This document shows, piece by piece, positions 8,475 to 21,515 of a stretch of 64,000 nt of DNA (positions are counted from its first letter, which is position 1; every line of letters begins with the position of its first letter). The position numbers and the translations under genes were made by a program. The stretch comes from Falsiroseomonas sp051433195 (GTDB lineage: Bacteria > Pseudomonadota > Alphaproteobacteria > Acetobacterales > Acetobacteraceae). The notes beneath the pieces are model-generated. The model did no database searches and had not been told where the DNA came from. It saw nothing but the letters and a program-made list of their open reading frames with translations. The DNA lies in NCBI RefSeq assembly GCF_051433195.1, contig NZ_JBHMFT010000004.1:186001-250000 (forward strand), given 5' to 3'.

Positions 8475-9089
8475 TCAGGCCGCGACAGCGCGCCGCCGCA
8501 TCCGCCGCACCGCGCCGAGGCCGAGGAGCCCGGCGCCGAACAGCGCCAGCGAGGCCGGCTCCGGCACCGCGACCGTCGTCGCGGTGGTTTGGCCGCTGAA
8601 GGTGCAGGGGCCGCCCTGGAAGGGCTGGCAGGCAATGGCGGAGGAGAAGACGCCGGTGAAGCTGTCCCCGAGCAGGGCCACCGAGAAGGCGAAGGCCGGG
8701 CTGCCCAGGGTCAGGCCGCCGAAGGGCAGGCCGCCGGAGGCGCTGAACAGCGTGCCGGCGCCGAATGTGCCCGGTGGGAAGGACGCAGCGCTCAGGAAAT
8801 CGGCATCCGTCAGCTCGATGCTGAAGGCGCCGCTGCTGAGCGACAGGGAAAGCCCCAGGATTCCGTCGATGCCGTTGGTGACGACGTTGCCGCCGGCAAT
8901 GGCGATCGAGCTGGTCAGGCCGCTGGCATAGGCCGCGTCGGTCACGCGCAGGGTGCCGCCGACGGTGACGCCGCCCGCCGGGCTGCCGCCGGTCTGGGTG
9001 AAGGTGAAGATGACGTCGGCCTTCGCGGGCGCCACCGCCACCAGGACGGCCAGGGCGGCTGTCAACGCAAGCTGCTTCATTCGTCTCAT
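8475..9089 (-). CDS. PEP-CTERM sorting domain protein
   Basis: 204 residues from ATG 9089, preceded by GGAGAG with a 6-nt spacer. A second ATG at 9080 lacks a good ribosome site. A signal peptide (MRRMKQLALTAALAVLVAV...AKA) is followed by a Gly/Ser/Thr-rich low-complexity domain. The C terminus has the tripartite PEP-CTERM tail: VPEPAS, a hydrophobic segment LALFGAGLLGLGAV and a basic end RRMRRR. Proteins with this tail are processed by exosortase and sent to the cell surface or extracellular matrix in EPS-producing Gram-negatives. No exosortase is visible in this window. Confidence 0.9.
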   Translation of the reverse strand: MRRMKQLALTAALAVLVAVAPAKADVIFTFTQTGGSPAGGVTVGGTLRVTDAAYASGLTSSIAIAGGNVVTNGIDGILGLSLSLSSGAFSIELTDADFLSAASFPPGTFGAGTLFSASGGLPFGGLTLGSPAFAFSVALLGDSFTGVFSSAIACQPFQGGPCTFSGQTTATTVAVPEPASLALFGAGLLGLGAVRRMRRRAVAA

Positions 9090-9237
9090 CGGGTGCTCTC
9101 CGTCTTGAGCAGGATCATCCCACCTGCGTCCGAAGGAACAGCAACTCGTGTACCAAACAAAACAATGTTGCTTAACAGAGCCTTGGCGCGCGTCCCGATA
9201 CCCTTCGCCGCAGGCTGTTAACGCAGCCGACGCGCCC

Positions 9238-9510
9238 TTAGCGCCGCGGGCGCTCCGGCGCGATGTCCACCGGTCCGCCGCGAAGCTGTGCCTGCTCCAT
9301 GGTCTCGCCCGGCTGGACCTCGCCGGGCTGGATCGGGCGGTCAATGGTGCCGGAGGCCTGTTCGGGCTCGCTGCCGCTCTCACCCTCCCGCGCCCGCTCG
9401 CCGCCGGGCAGCGTGGGGCGCAGCGCATCCTCGGCGCCCCGGGCCTCGCCGGCCCTGTCCTTGTCGTCCATGTCGCCCATCCCGTCCGGTTGCGGGCGTT
9501 CAACGCGCAC
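9238..9510 (-). CDS. Small hydrophilic hypothetical protein
   Basis: A 90-residue frame opening with GTG at 9510. An internal ATG at 9480 would give 80 residues. It is very hydrophilic and rich in Gly, Glu, Arg and Pro (GERAREGESGSEPEQ; GEVQPGETMEQ), so it is probably disordered. It lies 19 bp downstream of glgB on the same strand and could be the last cistron of the GlgE operon. Evidence for translation is weak, and no function is proposed. Confidence 0.45.
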   Translation of the reverse strand: MRVERPQPDGMGDMDDKDRAGEARGAEDALRPTLPGGERAREGESGSEPEQASGTIDRPIQPGEVQPGETMEQAQLRGGPVDIAPERPRR

Positions 9511-9529
9511 CCGCCGCGGCCGGTTGCGG

Positions 9530-11672
9530 TCAGCCTTCCATCGGCGTCAGCATCAGGGTGGCCAGCGGCGGCAGCGTCAGCGCCACGGATTGCGCGTGGC
9601 CATGCATCGGCACCGCATCGGCCATCACCACCCCGCCATTGCCCTGGCCGGAGCCGCCGTATTCCGCCGCGTCGGAATTCAGCCGTTCCGCCCAATGCCC
9701 GGGGCGCGGCACGCCGATGCGATAGCCGTGGCGCGGCACCGGGGTGAAGTTGCAGGCGACCAGCACCGGCTGTTCGCCTGCCCCACCCTGGCGCAGGAAG
9801 GCGTAGGCGCTGTTCAGGCTGTCATCCGCCACCAGCCAGCTGAAGCCCTCCGGCATCGCGTCCTGCCGGTACAAAGCGGGCAGGCCGGTGAGCAGGCGGT
9901 TCATGTCCCGCACCAGGCGCTGCACACCGAGATGCAGCGGGTCGCCGAGCGCGTTCCAGTCCACTTCCGCGTCGTGGTTCCATTCGCGTTCCTGCGCCAC
10001 CTCGTTGCCCATGAACAGCAGCTTCTTGCCGGGATGCCCCCACATGAAGCCGAGATAGGCGCGCAAATTGGCGAAGCGCTGCCAGCGGTCGCCCGGCATC
10101 TTGTTCACCAGGCTGCGCTTGCCGTGCACGACCTCGTCATGGGAGATCGGCAGCAGGAAGCGCTCGCTGAAGGCATAGACCATGCCGAAGGTCATGGCGT
10201 TGTGGTGGAAGCCGCGATGCACCGGGTCGCGCTGCATGTAGTGCAGCGTGTCGTTCATCCAGCCCATGTTCCACTTGTAGCCGAAGCCGAGCCCGCCTTC
10301 GGACACGGGGGCGGAGACCTTGGGGAAGGAGGTGCTCTCCTCCGCGATCACGGTGGCCCAGGGCGCGTGCTCGGCGACCGCCTCGTTCAGTTCCTTCAGG
10401 AAGGCGACCGCTTCCAGGTTCTCCCGCCCGCCATGCACGTTGGGCGTCCACTCGCCCTCGTTCCGCGAATAGTCGCGATACAGCATGGAGGCGACGGCAT
10501 CGACGCGCAGCCCGTCGCAGCCATATTCGCGCAGCCAGTGCAGGGCGGAGGCGATGAGGTAGCCGCGCACCTCGTGCCGGCCGAAATTGTAGATCAGCGT
10601 CGACCAGTCCTTGTGGAACCCCTCGCGCGGGTCCGCATGCTCGTACAGCGCGGTGCCGTCGAACTGGCCGAGGCCATGGGCATCGGTCGGGAAATGCGCG
10701 GGGACCCAGTCCAGGATCACACCGATGCCGGCGGCATGGGCGCGATCCACGAAGCGCCGGAATCCCTCCGGCGGGCCGAAGCGGGAGGTGGGCGCGAACA
10801 TGCCGACGGGCTGGTAGCCCCAGCTGCCGTCGAAGGGATGCTCGGTGATCGGCATCAGCTCGATATGGGTGAAGCCCATGCCGGCGACGTAGGGGACCAT
10901 GCGGTCGGCCAGCTGGTCCCAGGTCAGCCGCGTGCCGTCCTCGTGCCGCATCCAGGACCCCGCATGCGCCTCGTACACGCTGATCGGCGCATCGGGCGCG
11001 TGGGAGGGGCCGTGGCCTTCGCGGTACCGCGGCGGCGCCGGTTCCGGCACGATGGAGGAGGTGGCCGGCGGCAGTTCCGCCTGGCCGCCGCAGGGGTCCG
11101 CCTTCAGCGGCAGCGTCACGCCGTCAGGTCCGACGACCTCATACTTGTAGCGGCTGCCGGGGCCGATGCGCGGGATGAAGACTTCCCACACGCCGGCCTC
11201 GATGCGCAGGCGCATCGGGTGGCGGCGGCCGTCCCAGCCGTTGAAGTCACCGACGACGGAGACGCGCTTCGCATTCGGCGCCCAGACGGCGAAGCGCACG
11301 CCCGGAATCTCCTGCACCGTCACGGCATGGGCGCCGAGTACGCGACCGAGTTCGCGGTGCCGCCCCTCCGCGATCAGGTGCAGGTCGAGCGGGCCGAGCA
11401 GCGGCGGGAAGGCGTAGGTGTCCTCCGTCTCCTGCTCGCCACCGGGCCAATCGATCCGCAGGCGATAGGCGCCGCTGCCGGAGACGTCGCCGGCGAAGAA
11501 GCCGGCCTCGTGGCGGCGGGCGAGCGTTCCGCGCGAGGCGCCGTTGGTCCCGATGACCTCGACGCCACGCGCACCGGGCAGGAAGGCCCGCACTTCGTTG
11601 CCGTGCGGGCCGAGCACGGCGAAGGGGTCGCCGTGGCGGCCCTCGACGATGGCCGGGATCGCGGCGTTCAGA

Positions 11673-11683
<11 letters not shown>
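9530..11683 (-). CDS. glgB: 1,4-alpha-glucan branching enzyme GlgB
   Basis: 717 residues from the ATG at 11683, where AGGGAG sits 9 nt upstream. An ATG two codons earlier (11689) is only 3 nt from that site. An N-terminal branching-enzyme domain (GDPFAVLGPHG) is followed by a CBM48 domain (VRFAVWAPNAKRVSVVGDFN). The GH13 barrel then carries the nucleophile in GLRVDAVASMLYRDYS and the acid in VIAEESTSFP. It introduces alpha-1,6 branches into alpha-1,4 glucan. Its start overlaps the end of treS-mak by 11 bp. In the GlgE pathway the branched product provides new non-reducing ends for GlgE. Confidence 0.96.
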
Positions 11684-15004
<3,321 letters not shown>

Positions 15005-15008
<4 letters not shown>

Positions 15009-18000
15009 GCGGGGCTCCCCGGGGGGGTGATACGGAACAGGGCGAAGGGACGAACGCCGGGGTCGAGCCGGATGTGCTGGACCTTGCCGCGCCAGGTGAA
15101 GACGCGGCCATCCATCAGGTCTTCGACCTGGACTTCCGCATCGTCGGGCAGGCCGAATTCCCACAGGGGAACCTCGAAGCTGGCCTCCTGCGCGTGGTGC
15201 GGGTCCATGCTGACGGTGGCGAGCACCAGGTTGCCGCGGTCCGGCGTCATCTTGCGGTAGGCCAGCACGTTGTCGTTCCAGCAGCTCAGGAACTGCAGGC
15301 CGAGATGCGTCTGCAGGGCCGGATTTTCCCGCCGGATGCGGTTCAGCGCGCTGATGTCGCCGATGATGTTGCCGGGGCGGTGCCAGTCCCAGGCGCGGAT
15401 CTCGTACTTCTCCGAGTCCAGGTAGTCCTCCTTGCCCGGCATCGGCGTCGCCTCGCACAGCTCGAAGCCGTTGTAGACGCCCCAGAGGCCGGATAGCGTG
15501 GCGGCCAGCGCGGCGCGGATCTGGTGGCCGGCGCGGCCGGAGGTCTGCAGGAACACCGGGTTGATATCCGGCGTGTTGACGAAGAAATGCGGCCGGTAGA
15601 AGTCGGCGGCCTCGGTCTGCGTCAGCTCCGTCAGGTACTCCGTCATCTCCGCCTTGGTGTTGCGCCAGGTGAAGTAGGTGTAGCTCTGGGTGAAGCCGAG
15701 CTTCGCCAGGCGCTGCATCATCTTCGGCCGGGTGAAGGCCTCGGACAGGAACAGCGCGTCCGGGAATTGCGCCTGCACCTCGGCGATCATCCATTCCCAG
15801 AACGGCAGCGGCTTGGTGTGCGGGTTGTCGACGCGGAAGGTGCGCACGCCTTCCTCCGCCCAGTGCAGGATCACGTCGCGCAGCGCCAGCCACAGCGACG
15901 GCACGGCGTCCTTCGCGTAGAACTCGACGTTGACGATGTCCTCGTACTTCTTCGGCGGATTCTCGGCGTAACGGAGACTGCCGTCGGGCCGCCAGGCGAA
16001 CCAGCCCGGGTGGTCCTTGAGCCACGGATGGTCCGGGCTGCACTGGATGGCGAAGTCCAGCGCCAGCTCCAGGCCCTGCTCGCGCGCCGCCTTGACCAGG
16101 CGCTGGAAGGCGTCGCGCCCGCCCAGCTCCGGATGCAGCGCATCATGCCCGCCTTCGGGCGCACCGATGGCGTAGGGGCTGCCGGGGTCGTTCGGACCCG
16201 GCGTCAGCGTGTTGTTGCGGCCCTTGCGGTTCGACTTGCCGATCGGGTGGATCGGCGTGAAGTACAGCACGTCGAAGCCCATGGCGCGCACGCGCGGCAG
16301 ATGCGTGATGACATCGTCGAAGGTGCCGTGCCGCGTCACGTCGTTGGCGGCGGAACGCGGGAACATCTCGTACCAGCTCGCGAAGGCCGCGGCGCGACGG
16401 TCCGCCATCACCGGATAGGCCCTGGTTCGGACGGCCTGCGCGCGTTCGGCGCAGCGCGCGATCAGCGCGATGGCGTCCTGCGAGAGCAATTCATGCAGCC
16501 GGTCGCCATCGCCGCCGGCTTCCAACCGTCGAAGCAGGCCAGTGAAGGTCGCGGCATCGGCGCCCTTGGCCCGCGCCGCCGCCTGTTGCACCAGCGCAAT
16601 GCCTTCGCGCAGTTCCAGGGATACGGGGATGCCGGCGGCGTGCTTCTTCTCCACCTCGTCGCGCCAGCTGGCAAAAAGGTCACGCCAGGCCTCGATGACG
16701 AAGCGGTGGGTGCCGAGCGCGGTCAGCGGCAGGCGGCCGGCCCAGCGGTCGTTCACGCCGCGCAGCATTGGCGCCTCGTGCCAGGTCGCATCGCCCGGCA
16801 CCTGCCAGGCCACCACCGCGGCCAGCTTGTCGTGGCCATCGGCGAAGATGTCGGCCTCGACCTCCACGGACTCGCCCGCCAGGCGCTTCACGGCGAAGCG
16901 GCCGTCATCCACCGCCGGTGCCACGCGCTCGATCGCCACGCGCGGCATGGCACGGGCGTCCTGCTGCGTCAGGGCGGGCAGGGTCAGCTTCGGGGTGGGC
17001 GCGGCGCGGCCGGCATAGATGCGCAGCTCGCCGGCCAGCAGCGTCACCGGCTGGCCGGGCACCAGCATCTCGTCCGACCGCGAGGGGAAGACCTGGCGCA
17101 GCGCCGGGAAGCGGCCGTCGAAGGCGGACAGGATGTGGTCGGGCAGCAGCGTCGCGCCGGCATCGGCACGGGTGGTGGCGACCACCACGGCGGCTTCCTC
17201 GGCGTGACGCAGGTCGCCGCCGCTGGCGCGGGCGAAGGCCACCACGGGGGCGCCGGGGCCGGACAGCGGCAGCATCTGGCCGGGCTGGGACAGCGGCGCG
17301 CAGCCGCGCAGCAGGGCCAGCGCCTCCGCCACGTCGCCGGCCATCTCGGCCTGGTCCGGATCCTCCCGCCAATCCCAGTCGGAGGGGCGGTCGGCGGTGA
17401 AATCCATGGCGCGGCGGGCGCCACGCTCGGCGCCCATGGGCAGCATCAGCCCGGCGCCGCTGGCGGCCGCGATGGCGAGCGCCCGGCGCAGCGCACGGCG
17501 GGCGGCGCCGGCATCGGCGCCATGCAGCCGCAGCCGCGGCCCGGCCGGGTCCTCCACCAGCCCGATGGAGGGCAGGGTTGTGCGGCGGACCTCGTATTCG
17601 CGGGCCAGCCAGCTCGCGCGCCAATCCCACCAGGGGGTGCTGGCGACGCTGCGGTCGAAGCCGGCCTCGCCCAGCGCCGCGACCTGCTCCGCCCCCAGCC
17701 CGGGGGTCCAGGCGATGGCGGTGAAGTCCGGATAGGCGGCGCGCAGGTCGCCCAGCAGGCGCTGCCAGAGCTCGGACGGCACGCGCTGCGGCGCCAGGGC
17801 CCGGATCCCGGTGACGCCGGCCTGGGCCCAGCCGCGCAGCATGCCGCCGAACAGCGAAAGCGCCTGGTCATGCGCCGCCTGGCTGTCGAACTGCGCGAAG
17901 GTGGCGTCCGGCCGGGTCAGCGGCCGGCGCGGGTCGGGCGGCAGGCCATCCGCCGTGCCGCCGGGGCGGAACAGGTCCGGATGCGCCGGCACCAGCGGCG

Positions 18001-18415
18001 AATCCGCGGCCAGGTGGTCCGTCACCAGGTCCACGAACAGCGCCATGCCATGCGCGGCGGCGGCCTGCGCCAGTTCCGCCAGGTAGTCGGCGACCGGACC
18101 TTCGCCGAGCAACGGATGCAGGCGGTCCGCCTCTCCGATGTCGAACAGATTGCCGCTGCGGCCGGGCCGGCTGGGCGGGGCGATCAACAGCGTGTCGAAG
18201 CCGAGACCCGCGATGCGCTTCAGGTGCGCGTCGCGCACGCCGCCGCCGCCCAGCAGCAGGGGGGAGGCATAGTAGATCGCCCTGGCCCTGGGGGCTGGGG
18301 CGGCCTCGGCCGGAGGTGGTGTCATCGCCGCGGGCTGCGCGGCAACGGGGGCCGCCGCACGCTTCGGCGCGCGGGACGGACGGGCGGCAGCCGATGCCGG
18401 GCGCTGCGCCGCCAA
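15005..18415 (-). CDS. glgE: Maltosyltransferase GlgE with an extra N-terminal amylase-like domain
   Basis: 1136 residues. The start is a TTG at 18415 with GGGAG 8 nt upstream. An in-frame TGA lies immediately before it, and the next in-frame ATG is at 18325 without a ribosome site. Residues about 500-1136 are the GlgE core (DUF3416 domain, then GH13): FDVLYFTPIHPIG, nucleophile Asp about 863 in FRVDNPHTKP and acid Glu about 892 in FLSEAF. GlgE transfers maltose from maltose 1-phosphate to alpha-1,4-glucan. The first about 460 residues are an additional degenerate GH13-like barrel (IYYASPLLLGGGGV; LFVDLVTDHLA) absent from the roughly 660-700 residue actinobacterial enzymes. It heads the operon glgE-treS/mak-glgB. 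Confidence 0.94.
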
Positions 18416-18490
18416 TCAACCGACTCCCAAATCGATGGCAACGGAATGGCTGAAACGGCCCGACCGGGCGTCCAAGGACAGCATGTCCAT
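18416..18490 (-). CDS. 24-residue leader peptide abutting glgE
   Basis: ATG at 18490 has a textbook ribosome site (AAGGAG, 7 nt spacing). It opens a 24-codon frame (MDMLSLDARSGRF... ending AIDLGVG) that stops with TGA at 18418-18416. The very next codon in the same frame is the TTG start of glgE. The ribosome site of glgE lies inside this frame. The arrangement is what one expects for translational coupling or leader control. It is also what a recent nonsense mutation near the N terminus of GlgE would look like. Confidence 0.55.
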   Translation of the reverse strand: MDMLSLDARSGRFSHSVAIDLGVG

Positions 18491-18870
18491 AGGATTTCTC
18501 CTTCATTTTCGGTACGATGAGGCTCAGGATGAGTTGTATCGCGTGAGCAGATCGCGAATTGCGATTGGCGCCATTCCAATTCAGGGCGCCGTTCATCGTC
18601 ACTGGTTGACATGAATCTACGAGAATTGGGAATTTCTGTCAAAAGGCATTATATTTCAGGAACTACAAACACTTCTGCTTTCAGGGGCGATGGCGTTCGT
18701 TGGGGCAAGGCAGCGGTTCTGGCAGCCACGCCGCCGTCTCCTGGCAGCGCGAACGACCGCCGGCGGGATTCGTTCCGTCGCCTTGTGCAATTGTCACGGG
18801 GGAGAGGTCATCTGGACGCAAGCCCACCACTGCGCTTCAAGCGCTGGGCATCAGGACGGAAGACAGCCCC
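18491..18870. other. AT-richer intergenic control region, glgE/rraA-like
   Basis: A 380-bp stretch between divergent genes. The part from about 18500 to 18690 is clearly poorer in GC than the surrounding genes, as expected of a promoter region. It holds a strong minus-strand promoter for glgE (listed separately) and a plus-strand TTGACA at 18606. A TATATT at 18650 follows TTGGGA by 18 nt and could serve the rraA-like gene. The stretch 18690-18870 contains nothing I recognise apart from the leader of that gene. Confidence 0.6.
18614..18642 (-). promoter_or_regulatory. Promoter of the glgE operon
   Basis: Minus strand: consensus -35 TTGACA (18642-18637), 17-nt spacer, -10 TAGATT (18619-18614; four of six match TATAAT). 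The predicted start near 18607 gives a leader of about 117 nt before the 24-codon leader frame and about 190 nt before glgE. Confidence 0.6.
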
Positions 18871-19563
18871 ATGGACGCATCGGTGAAGGACGCCCTGATG
18901 GGCGTCACCACGGCCACCCTCACCACCGTGCTGCTGAAGAAGGGCGTGCGCTTCTGCTACGTCGCCGCGGCCCGGCCGATCGTCCCGGGCCCGACGCGCC
19001 GCATCGTCGGCCCGGCCTTCACCCTGCGCTTCACCCCGACCCGTGAAGATCTGGCGACGGTGGAAAGCTGGTCCTCCCCCACCTCCACCCGCGCCGCGAT
19101 CGAGGCGATGCCGGAGGGCTGCGTCGCCATCGCGGATGCCATGGGCAACACCCAGGCCGGCATCTTCGGCGACATCCTGTGCGCCCGCATGGCGAAGCGC
19201 GGTGTCGCCGGGCTGGTGACGGATGGCATGGTACGGGATGGCGCCGGCGTCATCGGCACCGGGCTGCCGGTGTTCTGCCAGGGCTACGTGGCGCCGGCCT
19301 CCGTCGCCGCGTTGAACTTCGTCGGCTGGCAGGAGACCATCGGCTGCGGCGGCGTCACCGTGGTGCCGGGGGATATCGTGGTGGCGGACCAGGACGGCGC
19401 CGTCATCATCCCGGCGGCGCTGCTGGATGCGGTGACCGAGGCGGCGGTGGAACAGGAGAGGCTGGAGGCCTGGATCATGGGCGAGGTCGAGAAGGGCCTC
19501 GCCCTGCCGGGGCTATATCCGCCGAATGCGGAGACCAGGGCGCGCTACGAGAAGAGCCGGTAG
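18871..19563 (+). CDS. RraA family protein
   Basis: 230 residues from ATG 18871 (AGGACGGA upstream); the frame is open further upstream but is not conserved-looking. Hallmarks of the RraA fold are GCVAIADAMGN near 85, AKRGVAGLVTDGMVRD near 110-125 and DQDGAVIIP near 175. Family members are either the RNase E regulator RraA or metal-dependent 4-hydroxy-4-methyl-2-oxoglutarate / oxaloacetate aldolases. At 230 residues, with the Asp of the V-x-D-G-x-x-R-D loop kept, an aldolase-type enzyme is at least as likely as an RNase regulator. It stands alone between glgE and the old-yellow-enzyme operon. Confidence 0.82.
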   Translation: MDASVKDALMGVTTATLTTVLLKKGVRFCYVAAARPIVPGPTRRIVGPAFTLRFTPTREDLATVESWSSPTSTRAAIEAMPEGCVAIADAMGNTQAGIFGDILCARMAKRGVAGLVTDGMVRDGAGVIGTGLPVFCQGYVAPASVAALNFVGWQETIGCGGVTVVPGDIVVADQDGAVIIPAALLDAVTEAAVEQERLEAWIMGEVEKGLALPGLYPPNAETRARYEKSR

Positions 19564-19578
19564 CGCGCCCTCGGGCCC

Positions 19579-20691
19579 TTAGAGCGCCGGCATCGGCTCG
19601 CCGGTCTCGGCGCGCATCGCCATGCGGGCGATGGTGCCCCAGGCGCGGTCGTATTGCGGCGGGCTGCGCACCGCATCCACGCGGCCGAGCGCCACGGCGG
19701 CGCGCATCGGCCAGTACGGGTCGCGCAGCGTGGCGCGGGCCAGCAGCACCAGGTCGGCGCGGCCCTCGGTGATGATGGCCTGCGCCTGCTCCGGCTCCGT
19801 GATCAGGCCGACGGCCGCCACCAGCACGCCCGCACCGCGCTTCACCGCCTCCGCCCCCGGCACCTGGTAGCCCGGGCCGAGCACGATCTTCTGGGCCGGG
19901 TCGATGCCGCCGGAGGAGACGTCGATCATGTCGACCCCCGCCGCCTGCATTCGCCGCGCCAGTTCCACGGATTCCTCCGTCGTCCAGCCGCCCTCCAGCC
20001 AGTCGGTATGCGAAATGCGGAGCAATAGAGGAAAACCCTCGCCAACTGCTTCCCGTACCGCCCTGGCGACGGCCAGCGGCAGCCGCGTGCGGCCCTCGAA
20101 GTCGCCGCCCCAGCGGTCGTTGCGGGTGTTGGAGATGGGCGAGAGGAACTGGTGCAGCAGGTAGCCATGCGCGCCGTGCAGCTCGATCAACTTCCAGCCG
20201 GCCTGCACCGCCCGCCGGGCGGTGGCCGCGAAGGCGGCGGGGATGGCGAGGATTTCCTCCTCCGTCATCGGCCGCGGCGCGGCGAAATGGCCCATCGGGA
20301 GGTTGGAGGCGGAGACGATCTCCCACCCCGGATCGGCCGGCGCATCAATCCAGGCCGGCGCCCGGCTGGCCTTGCGGCCGGCATGGGCGATCTGGATCGC
20401 CGGCACCGCCCCGGCGCGCTCGATGGCACTGGCCAGCCGCGCATGGCCGGCGATCTGCCCATCCTCCCACAGCCCGAGGTCGCCCGGCGTGATGCGGCCC
20501 TCGGCGGTCACCGCGGTGGCCTCCGCCATCACCATCCCGGCGCCGCCGATGGCGCGCTGCAGCAGGTGCGCCAGGTGCCAGTCGGTCGGGCGGCCATCGT
20601 CGTCGCAGCAATACTGGCACATCGGCGAGATGCCGATGCGGTTCGCCAGGGTCACGCCACGGATGGTCAGGGGGGAGAACAGGTCGGTCAT
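19579..20691 (-). CDS. NADH:flavin oxidoreductase, old yellow enzyme family (YqjM-like)
   Basis: 370 residues forming an FMN-binding TIM barrel. The YqjM-type redox-sensing Cys is in SPMCQYCC near residue 25. Catalytic and substrate-binding His residues are in IQIAHAGRKAS near 100 and ELHGAHGYLLHQF near 170. The phosphate-binding GRADLVLLAR lies near 320. These enzymes reduce activated C=C bonds of enals, enones and similar electrophiles with NAD(P)H. Its ATG overlaps the stop of the DUF2272 gene (ATGA), so the two are co-translated. Confidence 0.92.
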   Translation of the reverse strand: MTDLFSPLTIRGVTLANRIGISPMCQYCCDDDGRPTDWHLAHLLQRAIGGAGMVMAEATAVTAEGRITPGDLGLWEDGQIAGHARLASAIERAGAVPAIQIAHAGRKASRAPAWIDAPADPGWEIVSASNLPMGHFAAPRPMTEEEILAIPAAFAATARRAVQAGWKLIELHGAHGYLLHQFLSPISNTRNDRWGGDFEGRTRLPLAVARAVREAVGEGFPLLLRISHTDWLEGGWTTEESVELARRMQAAGVDMIDVSSGGIDPAQKIVLGPGYQVPGAEAVKRGAGVLVAAVGLITEPEQAQAIITEGRADLVLLARATLRDPYWPMRAAVALGRVDAVRSPPQYDRAWGTIARMAMRAETGEPMPAL

Positions 20692-21515
20692 CGGGTCGGG
20701 GTATCCTGTGCGATCGCCAGGGGTGAGTAGCCAAAAGGCGGCAGCCGCCCAAGCCGGCTTTCCATCACCAGCAGGACAGGGGTCTGCCCCGGCGGCGCCT
20801 GGGCCAGCAGGCCGGCGGCATCGGCGGGGTAGCGCGTCATCGTCACGGCGTCGGAGACGTTGCCGCCCACCACCTCCACCACGCCTGGCGCCACGCCGGT
20901 CACGATGTCGCAGTGCATCGGGCGCGGCCGGCCGGTCTCGGCCAGACGGTCACGCCACTGCGCCAGCTTCACCCGGCTGCGGTCGAAGCAGACCAGGTCG
21001 CCGGGCCGCGGCGCATGTTCCGCGGGCTCGCGTGGCAGGAAGGGCGCGAGGGTGGGGAAGTGCCGCGCATCGGCGATCAGCGCATCGAGGTAGAGGGAAT
21101 GCGTCGCGTTCGGCGGAAACTCCCGCGCATCCACGCCGGCGCTGCGGAACACCCAGGAGATGAAGGCCGCCGACCAGGCCGGTTCGGACCATAGTTCCGC
21201 GCCCGCGGCCCCGGCCAGGGCGGTCAGATACAGCGGGCGGTTGTCGCGGATGGCGCCCTCGTCATCCTCCACCGCGCGCCAGTAGGCCAGGACGCGCGGA
21301 AAATTCGCCGGTGCGGATTCGGCGGGCGGTGCCTCGGCCGCCGGCGTCCAGGCCTGCCGCACCGGGCTGCCCCAGTCGCGCCATTCGCCCAGGGCCAGCC
21401 GCACCACGCGCTGCGCGGCGGCCGGCGGGTAGGGCAGCGGCGGCTGCGGCGGCGGTGCGGGCGCGGCGCAGCCGGCCAGAAGGACCAGCGCTGCAGCCCA
21501 TGCAGGCGCCTTCAA
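20688..21515 (-). CDS. DUF2272 domain lipoprotein
   Basis: 275 residues. The only usable start is TTG at 21515, overlapping the stop of the upstream gene as TTGA, so translation is probably coupled. A short lipoprotein signal (KAPAWAAALVLLAGC) gives a lipobox LAGC at residues 13-16. A Pro-rich linker follows. The body has the DUF2272 features: SEPAWSAAFISWVFRSAGV near 115, RPGDLVCFDR near 175 and PMHCDIVTGV near 205. A Cys/His/Asp layout of this kind suggests a papain/CHAP-like fold, perhaps acting on cell wall. That is inference from the domain style, not demonstrated. Confidence 0.8.
   Translation of the reverse strand: MKAPAWAAALVLLAGCAAPAPPPQPPLPYPPAAAQRVVRLALGEWRDWGSPVRQAWTPAAEAPPAESAPANFPRVLAYWRAVEDDEGAIRDNRPLYLTALAGAAGAELWSEPAWSAAFISWVFRSAGVDAREFPPNATHSLYLDALIADARHFPTLAPFLPREPAEHAPRPGDLVCFDRSRVKLAQWRDRLAETGRPRPMHCDIVTGVAPGVVEVVGGNVSDAVTMTRYPADAAGLLAQAPPGQTPVLLVMESRLGRLPPFGYSPLAIAQDTPTR

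Noticed and set aside
18648..18653. Perfect TATAAT on the minus strand upstream of glgE
   Set aside because: No acceptable -35 hexamer lies 16-18 nt upstream, whereas TTGACA-N17-TAGATT closer to glgE forms a complete promoter.
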